Below the pieces are notes generated by a model that did no database searches, was not told the origin of the DNA, and was given only the letters and a program-made list of their open reading frames with translations. Shown here one piece after another: positions 1 to 8,756 of a stretch of 64,000 bases of DNA. The translations under genes and the position numbers were made by a program. The DNA comes from Caballeronia sp. dw_19 (lineage in GTDB: Bacteria > Pseudomonadota > Gammaproteobacteria > Burkholderiales > Burkholderiaceae). The stretch is from NCBI RefSeq assembly GCF_018449515.1, contig NZ_JAAVUQ010000017.1, forward strand, positions 1 through 64,000. Reading direction: 5' to 3'. Position 1 is the first letter of the stretch. Each line of letters begins with the position of its first letter.

Positions 1-36
1 AGAACCAGGCAACCCGGCACTGACCCCGACCGCCCA

Positions 37-172
37 CCCCGGAACCAGACCAACCCCGGAACCAGACCAACCCCGGAACCAGACCAACCCCGGAACCAGA
101 CCAACCCCGGAACCAGACCAACCCCGGAACCAGACCAACCCCGGAACCAGACCAACCCCGGAACCAGACCAA
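37..172. repeat. Tandem array of eight 17-bp units
   Basis: Eight consecutive, identical copies of CCCCGGAACCAGACCAA occupy the segment just downstream of the AI-2E transporter stop codon. A partial, degenerate echo (CAGACCAACC) continues into the end of that gene. The unit length is not a multiple of three, so it is not a protein repeat. The flanking bases 1-36 resemble the outer arm of the inverted-repeat element at 33909-34890, so the array may have grown at the edge of another copy of that element. The array is read directly from the sequence; the link to the element is inference. Confidence 0.95.
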
Positions 173-202
173 CCCCCCGTCCACCGGCGCGAGCACCCCC
201 AC

Positions 203-1276
203 TCAGACCAACCTCAAATAAACCAGCTCACGCTTAAGATACGCATAAAAAATGGGCGCAGCAATCACCCCTGGCAGTCCAAAAGCGGCTTCCATCGCGA
301 GCATGGCCAGCAGCAATTCCCAGGCACGCGCCTCGATCTGCCCACCAATAATCCGCGCATTCAAAAAGTACTCGAGCTTGTGAATGACGATCAGGAAAAC
401 CAGCGACGCCACAGCCGTCCCAAACGACACCGACAATGAAATCCCCACAATAATCGCGTTAGAGACCAAATTGCCGATCACCGGCAACAACCCGACGATA
501 AACGTCACCAACACCAGCGTCTTCGACAACGGCAGCCGCTCGTGAAACACCGGCAACGCAACCAGCAAATACAACGCCGTGAACGTCGCGTTGATCGCGG
601 AAATCTTGACCTGCGCGAAAACGATCCGCCGAAACGCCTCTGAGAAACGCGTCACGCGCGTCACGAGCGCAGTAGAAAGCGGCAGGCGATGCGTCGTCCG
701 CGGCACACCTACCGCGATAATCGCACCCACGATCATGCCGATCAGCACATGCCCGAAACCGCGCGCCGCGTCTTTCCCGCCCTGCTGCAACATGGCGGCG
801 TGCGTTTGCATCAACTCGGTCGCCTTGTCCTTCATCTGCTCTGCATCGACAGGAAGGTAGTTCGCTATCCAGTCGGGCACCTGCAGACGCGCATGCGACG
901 TGAGTTTCATCAACTGATCGAGAAGCTTCTGCACGCTAGGAACATCGCGCTGAAAATGATCGATGAGCAAGATCGTGGCGCCCGCCAGCCCCCCCACGAT
1001 CACCACCGCCACGATCACGACCGCGACCCAGCGCGCACGTCCGCTCGTCATGGTCTTTTCGATCAGGGGCGCGATGGCGTGCACAAGCTGATATACCAGC
1101 ATCCCCGCCAGCAGCGCGCCGAGCAACTGCAAATGCAGCACGAGGAACAAACCGGCGAACGCGGCGATATAGCTGCCAATCTCCACCGCCGACAACGTCG
1201 GCATGCTCATATCGCTCGTCAGCCGGACGGGCCGGACAGCGGGCCTGTTTTCGGCCGCTTCGTTGCGCTTTGCCAT
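203..1276 (-). CDS. AI-2E family transporter (PerM/YdiK-like membrane protein)
   Basis: A 357-residue polytopic inner-membrane protein. It has an early pair of hydrophobic segments (about residues 34-70), a helix near residues 82-107, a soluble middle domain (about 108-170) and a cluster of helices from about 175 to the C terminus. This is the usual layout of the AI-2E/UPF0118 family, whose members are putative exporters of small molecules or ions; the substrate here cannot be told. The C-terminal block with IGGQIEARAWELLLAM and the proline-glycine run after it resembles the family's conserved end. It lies 88 bp downstream of uvrA on the same strand, so it may be read through from uvrA. The start ATG gives a short basic tail before the first helix. 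The gene ends immediately beside the 17-bp tandem repeats. Confidence 0.85.
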   Translation of the reverse strand: MAKRNEAAENRPAVRPVRLTSDMSMPTLSAVEIGSYIAAFAGLFLVLHLQLLGALLAGMLVYQLVHAIAPLIEKTMTSGRARWVAVVIVAVVIVGGLAGATILLIDHFQRDVPSVQKLLDQLMKLTSHARLQVPDWIANYLPVDAEQMKDKATELMQTHAAMLQQGGKDAARGFGHVLIGMIVGAIIAVGVPRTTHRLPLSTALVTRVTRFSEAFRRIVFAQVKISAINATFTALYLLVALPVFHERLPLSKTLVLVTFIVGLLPVIGNLVSNAIIVGISLSVSFGTAVASLVFLIVIHKLEYFLNARIIGGQIEARAWELLLAMLAMEAAFGLPGVIAAPIFYAYLKRELVYLRLV

Positions 1277-1364
1277 GAATCCTTCAGTCTCCTGCCGCTA
1301 ACGGGTTACGGACTGCCGCGGCCCGAACGGCGCGCGGCTCATAGTGGCGATGCGGGCGAATCCC

Positions 1365-4238
1365 TCATGCAGCCGATCTCGGCCTTTGCAGCAAAGGCGC
1401 AAGATACCGGCCGGTAAAACTGGCCTTCGACTGTGCGACGTGCTCCGGCGTCCCCTGCGCGATGATCTGGCCACCGCCGGCGCCGCCTTCCGGACCGAGG
1501 TCGATGACCCAGTCCGCAGTTTTTATTACATCGAGATTATGCTCGATGATTACGACAGTATTACCTTGATCGCGCAGCCGATGAATCACTTCGAGCAAAA
1601 GTGCAATGTCGTGGAAGTGCAGGCCGGTGGTCGGTTCGTCGAGAATATACAGAGTCCGACCCGTATCGCGTTTGCTCAGTTCCAACGAAAGCTTGACGCG
1701 CTGCGCTTCGCCGCCCGACAGCGTGGTCGCCGACTGACCGAGCCGGATATACCCAAGACCCACATCGAGCAAGGTTTTCAGCTTGCGCGCGACAATGGGC
1801 ACGGGCTTGAAGAACTCGTGCGCGGCCTCCACAGTGAGGTCGAGCACCTCGTGGATGTTCTTGCCCTTGTACTGGACATCAAGCGTTTCGCGGTTATAGC
1901 GCTTGCCGTGACAGACGTCGCACGGCACGTAGACGTCGGGCAAAAAGTGCATCTCGACCTTGAGCACGCCGTCGCCCTGACACGCTTCGCAGCGCCCGCC
2001 CTTCACATTGAACGAGAAGCGGCCGGGATCGTAGCCCCGTTCCTTCGACGCCGGCACGCCCGCGAACAACTCGCGGATCGGCGTGAAGAGACCGGTGTAG
2101 GTCGCGGGATTCGAGCGCGGCGTGCGGCCGATCGGCGATTGATCGACGTTGATCACCTTGTCGAAGTGTTCCAGCCCTTCAATGGCCTCGTAAGGCGCGG
2201 GTTCGGCGGACGAACCGTATAGATGCTGGGACACGGCGTGGTACAGCGTGTCATTGATGAGCGTGGACTTGCCCGAGCCGGACACGCCCGTCACACAGGT
2301 CAGCAACCCGACCGGCAGATCGAGCGACACGTGCTTCAGATTGTTGCCGTAGGCCTCGATGATCCGCAACCGCCGTTCGTCCGGCGCCGTGCGGTCGGTC
2401 GAATAGCTGATGCTTCGTTTGCCCGACAAATACTGTCCGGTCATCGAATTCGGGTCGTTCTCGACGTGCTTCGCCGTGCCTTGCGAGACAATCTCGCCGC
2501 CGTGCACGCCCGCTCCCGGCCCCATGTCGACCACGTAGTCGGCCATGCGGATCATGTCTTCGTCGTGTTCGACCACGATTACCGAATTGCCGATGTCGCG
2601 TAAGTGCTTGAGCGTGGCGATGAGCCGGTCGTTGTCGCGCTGATGCAAGCCGATGGACGGTTCGTCGAGCACGTACATCACGCCCGTCAAGCCGGAACCA
2701 ATCTGCGATGCCAGCCGGATGCGCTGCGCCTCGCCGCCGGAGAGCGTTTCGGCGCTGCGCTCCAGCGACAAATAATCCAGCCCGACGTTGTTCAGGAACG
2801 TGAGCCTGGCGACGATTTCCTTGATGACCCGATCGGCGATCTCGCCCTTCGCGCCTTCCAGGTGCAGAGTCTGAAAGTAACCCAGCGTCTCGCGCAGCGG
2901 CCAGCCGCTCACTTCGTAAATGGCTCGCGCATTTTCGCCCGTGCCGAGCTTGACGTTGCGCGCCTCGGTCCGCAGCCGCGTGCCTTCGCACGCCGGGCAC
3001 GCCTGGTTATTCTGATACTTCGCCAGTTCCTCGCGGACCGCCGCCGAATCCGTTTCCTTGTAGCGGCGTTCCAGACTCGGGATGATCCCTTCAAACGCGT
3101 GCTCGCGGACCGTCGTCCGGCCGCGCTCGTTGATATACGAGAACGGAATGACCTCTTTGCCGGAACCGAACAGCAGGATCTTGCGGACGTTTTCGGGCAG
3201 ATCCTCGAACGCCGCGTCTATATCGAATTCGAAAAACGACGCCAGGCTTTGCAGCATCTGGAAATAGAACTGGTTGCGCCGGTCCCATCCTTTCACTGCA
3301 CCCGCCGCGAGCGACAGCGACGGATGAGCGACCACGCGCTTCGGGTCGAAGAACGTGATCTGGCCAAGGCCGTCGCATTCAGGGCACGCGCCCATGGGAT
3401 TGTTGAACGAGAACAGGCGCGGCTCGAGTTCCTGCAGCGAGTACGAACAGATCGGACAAGCGAACTTCGAGCTGTACAGATGCTCTTTCTCGGAATCCAT
3501 TTCGAGCGCGATTGCGCGGCCATCGGCGAGACGCAGCGCTGTTTCGAAGGATTCCGCGAGCCGCTGCTTCATGTCCGGCCGCACTTTCAACCGGTCGATA
3601 ACAACATCGATCGTGTGTTTGTCGTTCTTCTTCAGCTTCGGCAGCGACTCGATCTCATAGATTTTCGCCACGCCTTCGTTCGCTGTTCCCCCACCCGAAC
3701 GCACGCGAAACCGGATGAAACCCTGCGCCTGCATGGCCTCGAACAATTCGAGATGCTCACCCTTGCGATCCGCCACCACGGGCGCGAGGATCATCAGCTT
3801 CGTTTCCTCGGGCATGGCGAGCGCGGCGTCGACCATTTGCGACACGCTTTGCGCTTCGAGCGGAATGTGGTGGTCCGGGCAGTGCGGCGTACCGACGCGG
3901 GCAAACAGCAAGCGCAGGTAGTCGTGAATTTCGGTGACGGTGCCGACGGTGGAGCGCGGATTATGCGAAGTCGCTTTCTGCTCGATCGAAATGGCCGGCG
4001 ACAATCCTTCGATCAGGTCGACGTCCGGTTTCTCCATCAACTGCAGGAATTGACGCGCGTAGGCGGACAAACTTTCGACGTAGCGGCGCTGGCCTTCGGC
4101 GTAGAGCGTGTCGAACGCGAGCGACGATTTCCCCGAACCCGACAAGCCCGTAATCACGATCAGCTTGTGACGCGGCAAGTCGAGATTGATGTTCTTAAGA
4201 TTGTGGGTGCGAGCCCCACGAATACGAATTTCTTCCAT
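1365..4238 (-). CDS. uvrA: UvrABC excinuclease subunit A
   Basis: UvrA, the DNA-damage recognition ATPase of nucleotide excision repair, which loads UvrB at lesions. The 957-residue length is normal for the family. The first ABC module begins with Walker A GLSGSGKSS (residues 31-39). A zinc-binding module with CxxC pairs sits at about 261-288. The signature LSGGEAQRIRLA lies in the first half. The second module has GVSGSGKST, a second zinc module (CEACQGDG and CDVCHGK) and LSGGEAQRVKLS with a following Walker B. I looked for a LexA-type operator (CTGT-N8-ACAG) upstream and did not find one. It is divergent from the MFS gene at 4566, with 327 bp between them. Confidence 0.98.
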   Translation of the reverse strand: MEEIRIRGARTHNLKNINLDLPRHKLIVITGLSGSGKSSLAFDTLYAEGQRRYVESLSAYARQFLQLMEKPDVDLIEGLSPAISIEQKATSHNPRSTVGTVTEIHDYLRLLFARVGTPHCPDHHIPLEAQSVSQMVDAALAMPEETKLMILAPVVADRKGEHLELFEAMQAQGFIRFRVRSGGGTANEGVAKIYEIESLPKLKKNDKHTIDVVIDRLKVRPDMKQRLAESFETALRLADGRAIALEMDSEKEHLYSSKFACPICSYSLQELEPRLFSFNNPMGACPECDGLGQITFFDPKRVVAHPSLSLAAGAVKGWDRRNQFYFQMLQSLASFFEFDIDAAFEDLPENVRKILLFGSGKEVIPFSYINERGRTTVREHAFEGIIPSLERRYKETDSAAVREELAKYQNNQACPACEGTRLRTEARNVKLGTGENARAIYEVSGWPLRETLGYFQTLHLEGAKGEIADRVIKEIVARLTFLNNVGLDYLSLERSAETLSGGEAQRIRLASQIGSGLTGVMYVLDEPSIGLHQRDNDRLIATLKHLRDIGNSVIVVEHDEDMIRMADYVVDMGPGAGVHGGEIVSQGTAKHVENDPNSMTGQYLSGKRSISYSTDRTAPDERRLRIIEAYGNNLKHVSLDLPVGLLTCVTGVSGSGKSTLINDTLYHAVSQHLYGSSAEPAPYEAIEGLEHFDKVINVDQSPIGRTPRSNPATYTGLFTPIRELFAGVPASKERGYDPGRFSFNVKGGRCEACQGDGVLKVEMHFLPDVYVPCDVCHGKRYNRETLDVQYKGKNIHEVLDLTVEAAHEFFKPVPIVARKLKTLLDVGLGYIRLGQSATTLSGGEAQRVKLSLELSKRDTGRTLYILDEPTTGLHFHDIALLLEVIHRLRDQGNTVVIIEHNLDVIKTADWVIDLGPEGGAGGGQIIAQGTPEHVAQSKASFTGRYLAPLLQRPRSAA

Positions 4239-4565
4239 GAACCGGGCGGAAAGTAAGGGGGCTAAACCTGCTACTATAACGACTTTTCGAGGGCGCGTTG
4301 CCCGCGCTCATCGGCGTCAATCAAGCGTGCGGCGGGGTTACGAAGGGTGTTGGCGGATTACTGATGGTCCACTGACGGTCCATTTAAGCGGTGCTCGGGC
4401 AATACGCGCGAGTTTTGCGTGCCGCCCTGGCGCAGGTTTGGAGCAGGTCCAGACGCTTGAGCTACCCGTCTCATATAGTGCCGTTCCGGGCAACCACAAG
4501 GCGGCCGTGCTTGAGTTCCGCGTCCGCGCGCACGGCCAGACGCGTTTCCACATTACCTCTTCCCG
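4239..4565. other. Divergent intergenic region between uvrA and an MFS gene
   Basis: A 327-bp non-coding gap carrying the promoters of two divergent genes. A TATAGT-like hexamer reading toward uvrA lies near 4275, without a convincing -35. A short imperfect direct repeat (CTGATGGTCC/CTGACGGTCC) lies at about 4362-4382. No LexA box, hairpin terminator or RNA gene was recognised. Confidence 0.5.
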
Positions 4566-5768
4566 ATGTCCAATCCGTCTGCTACGTCCACACGTTTGAG
4601 CGCGCCCGAGTTGCGTGCGACCGTGTCGCTTGCCGCTATCTTCGCGCTGCGCATGCTCGGTCTCTTCATGATCATGCCGGTGTTTTCCATCTATGCGAAA
4701 ACCCTTCCCGGCGGCGACAACGTGCTGTTGGTCGGCATCGCGCTCGGTGCTTACGGGGTCACGCAGTCGCTGTTGTACATCTTTTACGGCTGGGTCTCCG
4801 ACAAACTCGGGCGCAAGCCGGTGATCGCGTTCGGGCTGATCGTGTTCGCCATCGGCAGCTTCGTGGCGGCGGTCGGCCATTCCATGACGTGGATTATCGT
4901 CGGCCGCGTGATCCAGGGCATGGGAGCGGTATCGTCGGCGGTGATTGCGTTTATCGCGGATCTGACCTCAGAAGAAAACCGCACGAAAGCCATGGCCATG
5001 GTCGGCGCGAGCATCGGTGTCTCGTTCGCGGTGGCCATCGTCGGCGCGCCGATCGTGTTCGAATGGGTCGGCATGAGCGGACTGTTCACGCTGATCGGAT
5101 TTTTATCGATACTCGCGGTCGGCGTCGTGATCTGGGTTGTCCCGGACGCGCCCAAGCCGCCCGTGCACGTGAAGGCGCCGTTCGCCGAAGTGCTGCACAA
5201 CGTGGAATTGCTGCGACTGAACTTCGGCGTGCTCGTGTTGCACGCCACGCAAACCGCACTGTTTCTCGTTGTGCCACGCATTCTGGAGGCGGGCGGTTTG
5301 CCGGTCGCAGCCCATTGGAAAGTCTACTTACCCGTGATGGGACTGGCGTTCGTCATGATGGTCCCGGCCATTATTGCCGCGGAAAAACGTGGAAAAATGA
5401 AGGCCGTGATGGTCAGCGCCATAGGTCTTATCCTGATTGGCCAGTTGTTACTCGGCGCCGCTCCGCATACCCTGTGGTCAGTGGCAGCGGTTTTGTTCGT
5501 GTACTTCCTGGGCTTCAATGTGCTGGAAGCGTCGCAGCCGTCACTCGTCTCCAAACTCGCGCCTGGCACGAGAAAGGGCGCGGCGGCAGGCGTCTACAAC
5601 ACAACGCAGTCGATCGGCCTCGCCATAGGCGGGGTGATCGGCGGCTGGCTGCTGAAAGTGGACGGGCAGAGCGCTGTATTTTTCGCGTGCTCAGGGTTGG
5701 TTTTTGCATGGCTGATCGTGGCGGCGAACATGAAACCGCCACCGCAGAAAGTCCGGCGCACGGTTTGA
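4566..5768 (+). CDS. MFS transporter (12-TM drug/sugar-efflux type)
   Basis: A 400-residue major facilitator superfamily protein of the inner membrane with about 12 hydrophobic helices. The loop between helices 2 and 3 has the MFS motif A variant GWVSDKLGRKPV (about residues 76-87). Helix 4 has GRVIQGMGAVSSA, which fits motif B with its conserved Arg. This pattern is typical of proton-coupled exporters such as the DHA1 group, but no substrate can be inferred. The N terminus (SNPSATSTRLSAPELRA) is short and polar before the first helix. The ribosome-binding site is weak. This gene between uvrA and ssb is a common arrangement in Burkholderia-like genomes (from memory). Confidence 0.9.
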   Translation: MSNPSATSTRLSAPELRATVSLAAIFALRMLGLFMIMPVFSIYAKTLPGGDNVLLVGIALGAYGVTQSLLYIFYGWVSDKLGRKPVIAFGLIVFAIGSFVAAVGHSMTWIIVGRVIQGMGAVSSAVIAFIADLTSEENRTKAMAMVGASIGVSFAVAIVGAPIVFEWVGMSGLFTLIGFLSILAVGVVIWVVPDAPKPPVHVKAPFAEVLHNVELLRLNFGVLVLHATQTALFLVVPRILEAGGLPVAAHWKVYLPVMGLAFVMMVPAIIAAEKRGKMKAVMVSAIGLILIGQLLLGAAPHTLWSVAAVLFVYFLGFNVLEASQPSLVSKLAPGTRKGAAAGVYNTTQSIGLAIGGVIGGWLLKVDGQSAVFFACSGLVFAWLIVAANMKPPPQKVRRTV

Positions 5769-5794
5769 GCAATGTTAGTTTCTAGTCGGGCGTG

Positions 5795-5813
5795 TTTCGC
5801 CGTGTTGGCGAAA
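5795..5813 (+). terminator. Hairpin downstream of the MFS gene
   Basis: TTTCGCC and GGCGAAA form a 7-bp stem with a 5-base loop 26 bp after the MFS stop. It is followed only by ATTCTGC and not by a clean T-tract, so it is at best a weak intrinsic terminator. Confidence 0.35.
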
Positions 5814-5947
5814 TTCTGCCGCAGCGTGGTGCATGAGGTTTGCGGGTTTTGCAGGTCTTGCTGAACAGGTCGACTGCCACCGCGTGTCGCGTTGCGAGCG
5901 CACCGCATCAGGTCAAATTGAATTGAATTGAATCAACAGGAGAAATC

Positions 5948-6481
5948 ATGGCATCCGTCAACAAAGTCATTCTCGTCGGCAATCTGGGAGCCGATCCGGA
6001 AACCCGCTATCTGCCGAGCGGCGACGCCGTGGCCAACATCCGTCTTGCCACCACCGATCGCTTCAAGGACAAGACGTCCGGCGAGATGAAGGAGCTGACG
6101 GAATGGCACCGCGTGTCGTTTTTCGGGCGGCTAGCCGAGATCGTGAACGAATATCTGAAGAAGGGCTCGTCGGTGTATATCGAGGGCCGGATCCGTACGC
6201 GTAAGTACACCGATCAGGCCGGCGTGGAAAAGTACGCGACCGAGATTGTCGCGGAACAAATGCAGATGCTGGGTGGACGCAGCGGCGCGGGCGGCGGTGG
6301 CGGTGGTGATGAAGGCTACAGCCGTGCGCCTGCCGAGCGTAGCGGCGGCGGCGGTGCTAGCCGGGGCGGTGCAGCGGCGGCCGGACGTCCGGCAGGCGGC
6401 GGCAGCGCCGGCGGCGCGAGTCGGCCGAGCGCGCCGGCGGGTGGTGGTTTCGACGAAATGGACGACGATATTCCGTTTTAA
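5948..6481 (+). CDS. ssb: Single-stranded DNA-binding protein
   Basis: SSB coats single-stranded DNA in replication, recombination and repair. The 177-residue protein has the N-terminal OB fold (about residues 1-110) starting MASVNKVILVGNLGADPE. A Gly/Ala/Arg/Ser-rich flexible linker follows (about 113-165). The end is the acidic tip DEMDDDIPF, the conserved docking peptide for SSB partner proteins. A good ribosome-binding site (AACAGGAGAAATC) precedes the ATG. The leader contains a 5-bp tandem repeat (AATTG)n at about 5918-5931. The gene is monocistronic, closed by a strong terminator at 6515. The uvrA-ssb linkage is shared with many proteobacteria. Confidence 0.98.
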   Translation: MASVNKVILVGNLGADPETRYLPSGDAVANIRLATTDRFKDKTSGEMKELTEWHRVSFFGRLAEIVNEYLKKGSSVYIEGRIRTRKYTDQAGVEKYATEIVAEQMQMLGGRSGAGGGGGGDEGYSRAPAERSGGGGASRGGAAAAGRPAGGGSAGGASRPSAPAGGGFDEMDDDIPF

Positions 6482-6514
6482 AGTCGACCAAAGCAGTTTT
6501 CGCTGCGTTTGACT

Positions 6515-6541
6515 AAAAAGCCCGCCTCGTGCGGGCTTTTT
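6515..6541 (+). terminator. Intrinsic terminator after ssb
   Basis: AAAAAGCCCGC - CTCGT - GCGGGCTTTTT: an 11-bp stem with a 5-base loop running into a T-tract, 33 bp after the ssb stop codon. Confidence 0.9.
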
Positions 6542-7140
6542 GCGTTGTGCGTACGTCGAGGCGACGATCAACCGGTCGCTGGCGTTCACCGCCTTGTCGG
6601 GGCTCGGTACGGCTCGACCGGTGGTATCGAGAAGATAAGCGTTGTGATCGCGCCACGTGCCACCGGGCCAGCACGCGACCACCGAAAAATATGAAGACCA
6701 AGAAAAAATGTCCGATATGAAACGCAGGACGTCGCCGCGCTCACTTCGCCGGCTCCAGCGCACGATGTCAGGATGAAGGGGTTTCCAGCGTATTCATCAC
6801 CGGGATAAAAGGCGCGTGGACAGATGACCGTGCCATGAGTGATCAATCTCGACAACGCCCAATTTTTGTCCGCCACTCTGTTGGCGGGTACATATAGCCG
6901 TCCTCCGTGCGCATCGTCGGATTGCGTATTTCGCAACGAATTAGAGCATCGTTTCTAGATCGAGAGGATTAGGACAATTCGTATGGAATCGTCGGGCACT
7001 TAAAAACTACTCTGATCCTCGTTGAACCGCGCGATACAGCATGCCGGCCACAAGTCGCCCATAGCAGGCACAAGCCAGGCAAACGAGCGCGCCGATCCGC
7101 GTGCAATAAGACAACTCTTGGAAGTGACGCACTGTGTAGC
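6542..7140. other. Long non-coding stretch between ssb and the regulator locus
   Basis: About 600 bp without a credible gene. Short open frames on both strands here (for example 6586-6936 on the minus strand) lack a ribosome-binding site and resemble nothing known to me. The composition becomes less GC-rich toward 6900-7140, which would fit a promoter and regulatory region for the response-regulator genes downstream. Confidence 0.5.
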
Positions 7141-7161
7141 AGGAACATTGAGAGTGTTCCT
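7141..7161. promoter_or_regulatory. Inverted repeat upstream of the first response regulator
   Basis: AGGAACA-N7-TGTTCCT is a perfect 7-bp dyad about 115 bp before the start of the regulator at 7277. It is followed directly by TATATGG. Its size and position fit a binding site for a dimeric regulator, possibly one of the adjacent NarL/RcsB-type proteins. That assignment is inference from position only. Confidence 0.35.
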
Positions 7162-7276
7162 ATATGGAGCGGCTTATCGCCGTGTTCTTATGTGCAACGG
7201 CGCATTACCAAATTGATTGTTGCCACTCGGCGCGGATTCAACCCGAAGTGCATACAAAAAAAACTGAGAGGCAGCA

Positions 7277-7924
7277 TTGAAACTGCGAATCGTTCTGGCA
7301 GACGATCATCCGTTCGTTTTGCTCGGCATTCGAGCGACGTTCAGCATGGATGAAAATCTGGAAGTCGTGGCCGAGGCTGCAAGCGCTGCAGAGCTGCTGA
7401 GGCTGCTGGTGTACACACCATGCGACGTGCTGGTGACCGACTTCGCGATGCCCGAGCAAGGCTCACAGGCGGAAGACGGCCTGCGTCTCATCAAGCGCTT
7501 GCGGCGAGACTGGCCGGCCATCAGCATTGTCGTGCTAACCAGCATGAGCAACGTCGCAATCCTCCGTTCAATCCTGGCCGCTGGCGCAATGAGCTTGCTC
7601 AACAAGGTCGAGTCCATGGACGAGCTTGCGGCAGCGGTCAAGTTTGCAGGCGTTGGACGCCGTTACCTGAGCACGTCGATCGTCTCGGCGCTGGCGGTGG
7701 CCGGAGCAGAAACCGACGCACTAGGAGAGGGCCCGCGCCTTTCGCCGCGAGAGATCGAAGTCGTGCGGATGTTCGCGAGCGGTTTGTCGATCACCGAGAT
7801 CGCGCGTTTCATGAAGCGCGATGTCCGCACGATCAGCCGTCAGAAACGCGACGCCATGGGCAAGCTCGGGGTCCAGAACGATCCGGGATTATTCGCGTTT
7901 GCACGTGCGCACGGAATGACGTGA
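7277..7924 (+). CDS. LuxR/NarL-family response regulator (first of three)
   Basis: A 215-residue two-component response regulator and DNA-binding transcription factor. The receiver domain (about 1-125) has the acidic pair D9-D10, the phospho-acceptor D55 in VTDFAMP, a Ser/Thr in VLTSMS and the conserved Lys in LLNKVES. The C-terminal LuxR-type helix-turn-helix (about 150-205) contains LSPREIEVVRMFASGLSITE. The translation start is TTG at 7277, preceded at good distance by GAGAGG; no ATG lies in a sensible position, and the receiver begins immediately (KLRIVLADDHP). It resembles RcsB/EvgA/BvgA-type regulators. It is followed by two paralogues on the same strand and, after a channel gene, by a hybrid kinase, the likely phosphodonor. 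Confidence 0.9.
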   Translation: MKLRIVLADDHPFVLLGIRATFSMDENLEVVAEAASAAELLRLLVYTPCDVLVTDFAMPEQGSQAEDGLRLIKRLRRDWPAISIVVLTSMSNVAILRSILAAGAMSLLNKVESMDELAAAVKFAGVGRRYLSTSIVSALAVAGAETDALGEGPRLSPREIEVVRMFASGLSITEIARFMKRDVRTISRQKRDAMGKLGVQNDPGLFAFARAHGMT

Positions 7925-7959
7925 TGTTGCAGATTGCGAAAGGCTTTCGGAGGCATCTT

Positions 7960-8082
7960 ATGTCGATGACGGCGCGAATCAACGATCCTTCAGCGGGCCG
8001 TGCAACCACCGGTAAATTGAAACCCGCCGCGAGCGGACGCATCACCTGGGCGAATTTCAGGTTAGAAGAGGTTAGTAAATGA
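7960..8082 (+). CDS. 40-codon small ORF coupled to the second response regulator
   Basis: An ORF of 40 residues beginning MSMTARINDPSAGRATTG and ending LEEVSK. A strong Shine-Dalgarno (GGAGG at 7949-7953) sits 6 nt before its ATG. Its TGA (8080-8082) overlaps the ATG (8079) of the next regulator in the ATGA configuration typical of translational coupling. It lies in another frame than the regulator, so it is not an N-terminal extension. No signal peptide, membrane helix or known domain is visible; the peptide is basic and polar. It could be a genuine small protein or a leader whose translation delivers ribosomes to the second regulator. No homologue is known to me. Confidence 0.55.
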   Translation: MSMTARINDPSAGRATTGKLKPAASGRITWANFRLEEVSK

Positions 8083-8756
8083 TTGCGTTCACTCAACGAA
8101 TCAAATTGGCGGTAGCGGACGATCATCCATTAGTTGTTCTTGCCATCGAGCGCCTGATCGCTAATGTGCAGAATATTGAAATTGTGTCTCGGGCGCAGGA
8201 TTCAACCGGGCTGGTGGAAGCACTCGAGAAGCAGGAATGCGACGTCGTCATCATGGATTTTTACATGCCGGGCGGCGAGCATGGTGATGGTATCGATCTG
8301 ATCAAATACATCGTCGAACATCATCCGAAAGCGGCAATCGTCGTTTTATCCATGACAACGGATGCGGACCTGATCTCGCGCGCCCTTGATGCGGGCGCCA
8401 ACGCGGTAGTCAGCAAGCAGGACCGGCTAGAGCTTATCTATGTGGCTATCGTGACGGTGCTCGCGCACGAGGATTATCTTGGACCGTCAGTGCGCGCACT
8501 GCTCGCGGACGCGAGTTCGGCAAACCGGGTGGACATCATTCGACAGAAACTCACGCGCCGCGAACTGGACGTCATTGCTCGCTATGCGCGCGGTGGCAAC
8601 GTCACCGAAATTGCGCGCGAACTCGGTCGCAGCGTCAAGACAATCAGCGCGCAAAAATGCGCCGCCATGCGCAAGCTCGAGTTGTTGACGGATGCCGAGC
8701 TTTACCGGTTTGCATTCGACAGTGGCCTGGTCCAGGCACAACGGCTGGGAGTTTAG
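8079..8756 (+). CDS. LuxR/NarL-family response regulator (second of three)
   Basis: A 225-residue response regulator with the same architecture as its neighbours. The receiver has D14-D15, phospho-acceptor D60 in IMDFYMPGGEHGDG, VLSMTT and the conserved Lys in VVSKQDR. The LuxR-type HTH contains LTRRELDVIARYARGGNVTE and SVKTISAQKCAAMRKL. The GGEHGDG insertion after the acceptor aspartate resembles the RcsB/EvgA receiver class. The ATG overlaps the stop of the 40-codon ORF (ATGA), and its own ribosome-binding site (AGAAGAGG) lies inside that ORF. Similar to, but clearly diverged from, the regulators on either side, so these are old paralogues and not a recent duplication. Confidence 0.92.
   Translation: MIAFTQRIKLAVADDHPLVVLAIERLIANVQNIEIVSRAQDSTGLVEALEKQECDVVIMDFYMPGGEHGDGIDLIKYIVEHHPKAAIVVLSMTTDADLISRALDAGANAVVSKQDRLELIYVAIVTVLAHEDYLGPSVRALLADASSANRVDIIRQKLTRRELDVIARYARGGNVTEIARELGRSVKTISAQKCAAMRKLELLTDAELYRFAFDSGLVQAQRLGV

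Noticed and set aside
37..172. CRISPR array
   Set aside because: The repeats are head-to-tail with no spacers, and no cas genes are present.
2604..4256. 550-codon open frame on the plus strand opposite uvrA
   Set aside because: Fully antisense to a confidently identified gene. High-GC codon bias produces long mirror frames; the translation is Arg/His/Gln-rich with no known domain.
4391..5785. 464-codon plus-strand frame overlapping the MFS gene
   Set aside because: Arg/Gly/His-rich translation in another frame of the MFS gene, without a recognisable domain.
4239..5947. LexA (SOS) operators for uvrA and ssb
   Set aside because: I looked for CTGT-N8-ACAG-like dyads upstream of both genes and saw none that was convincing.
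6586..6936. 116-codon minus-strand frame in the gap after ssb
   Set aside because: No ribosome-binding site, no recognisable domain and no neighbour support.
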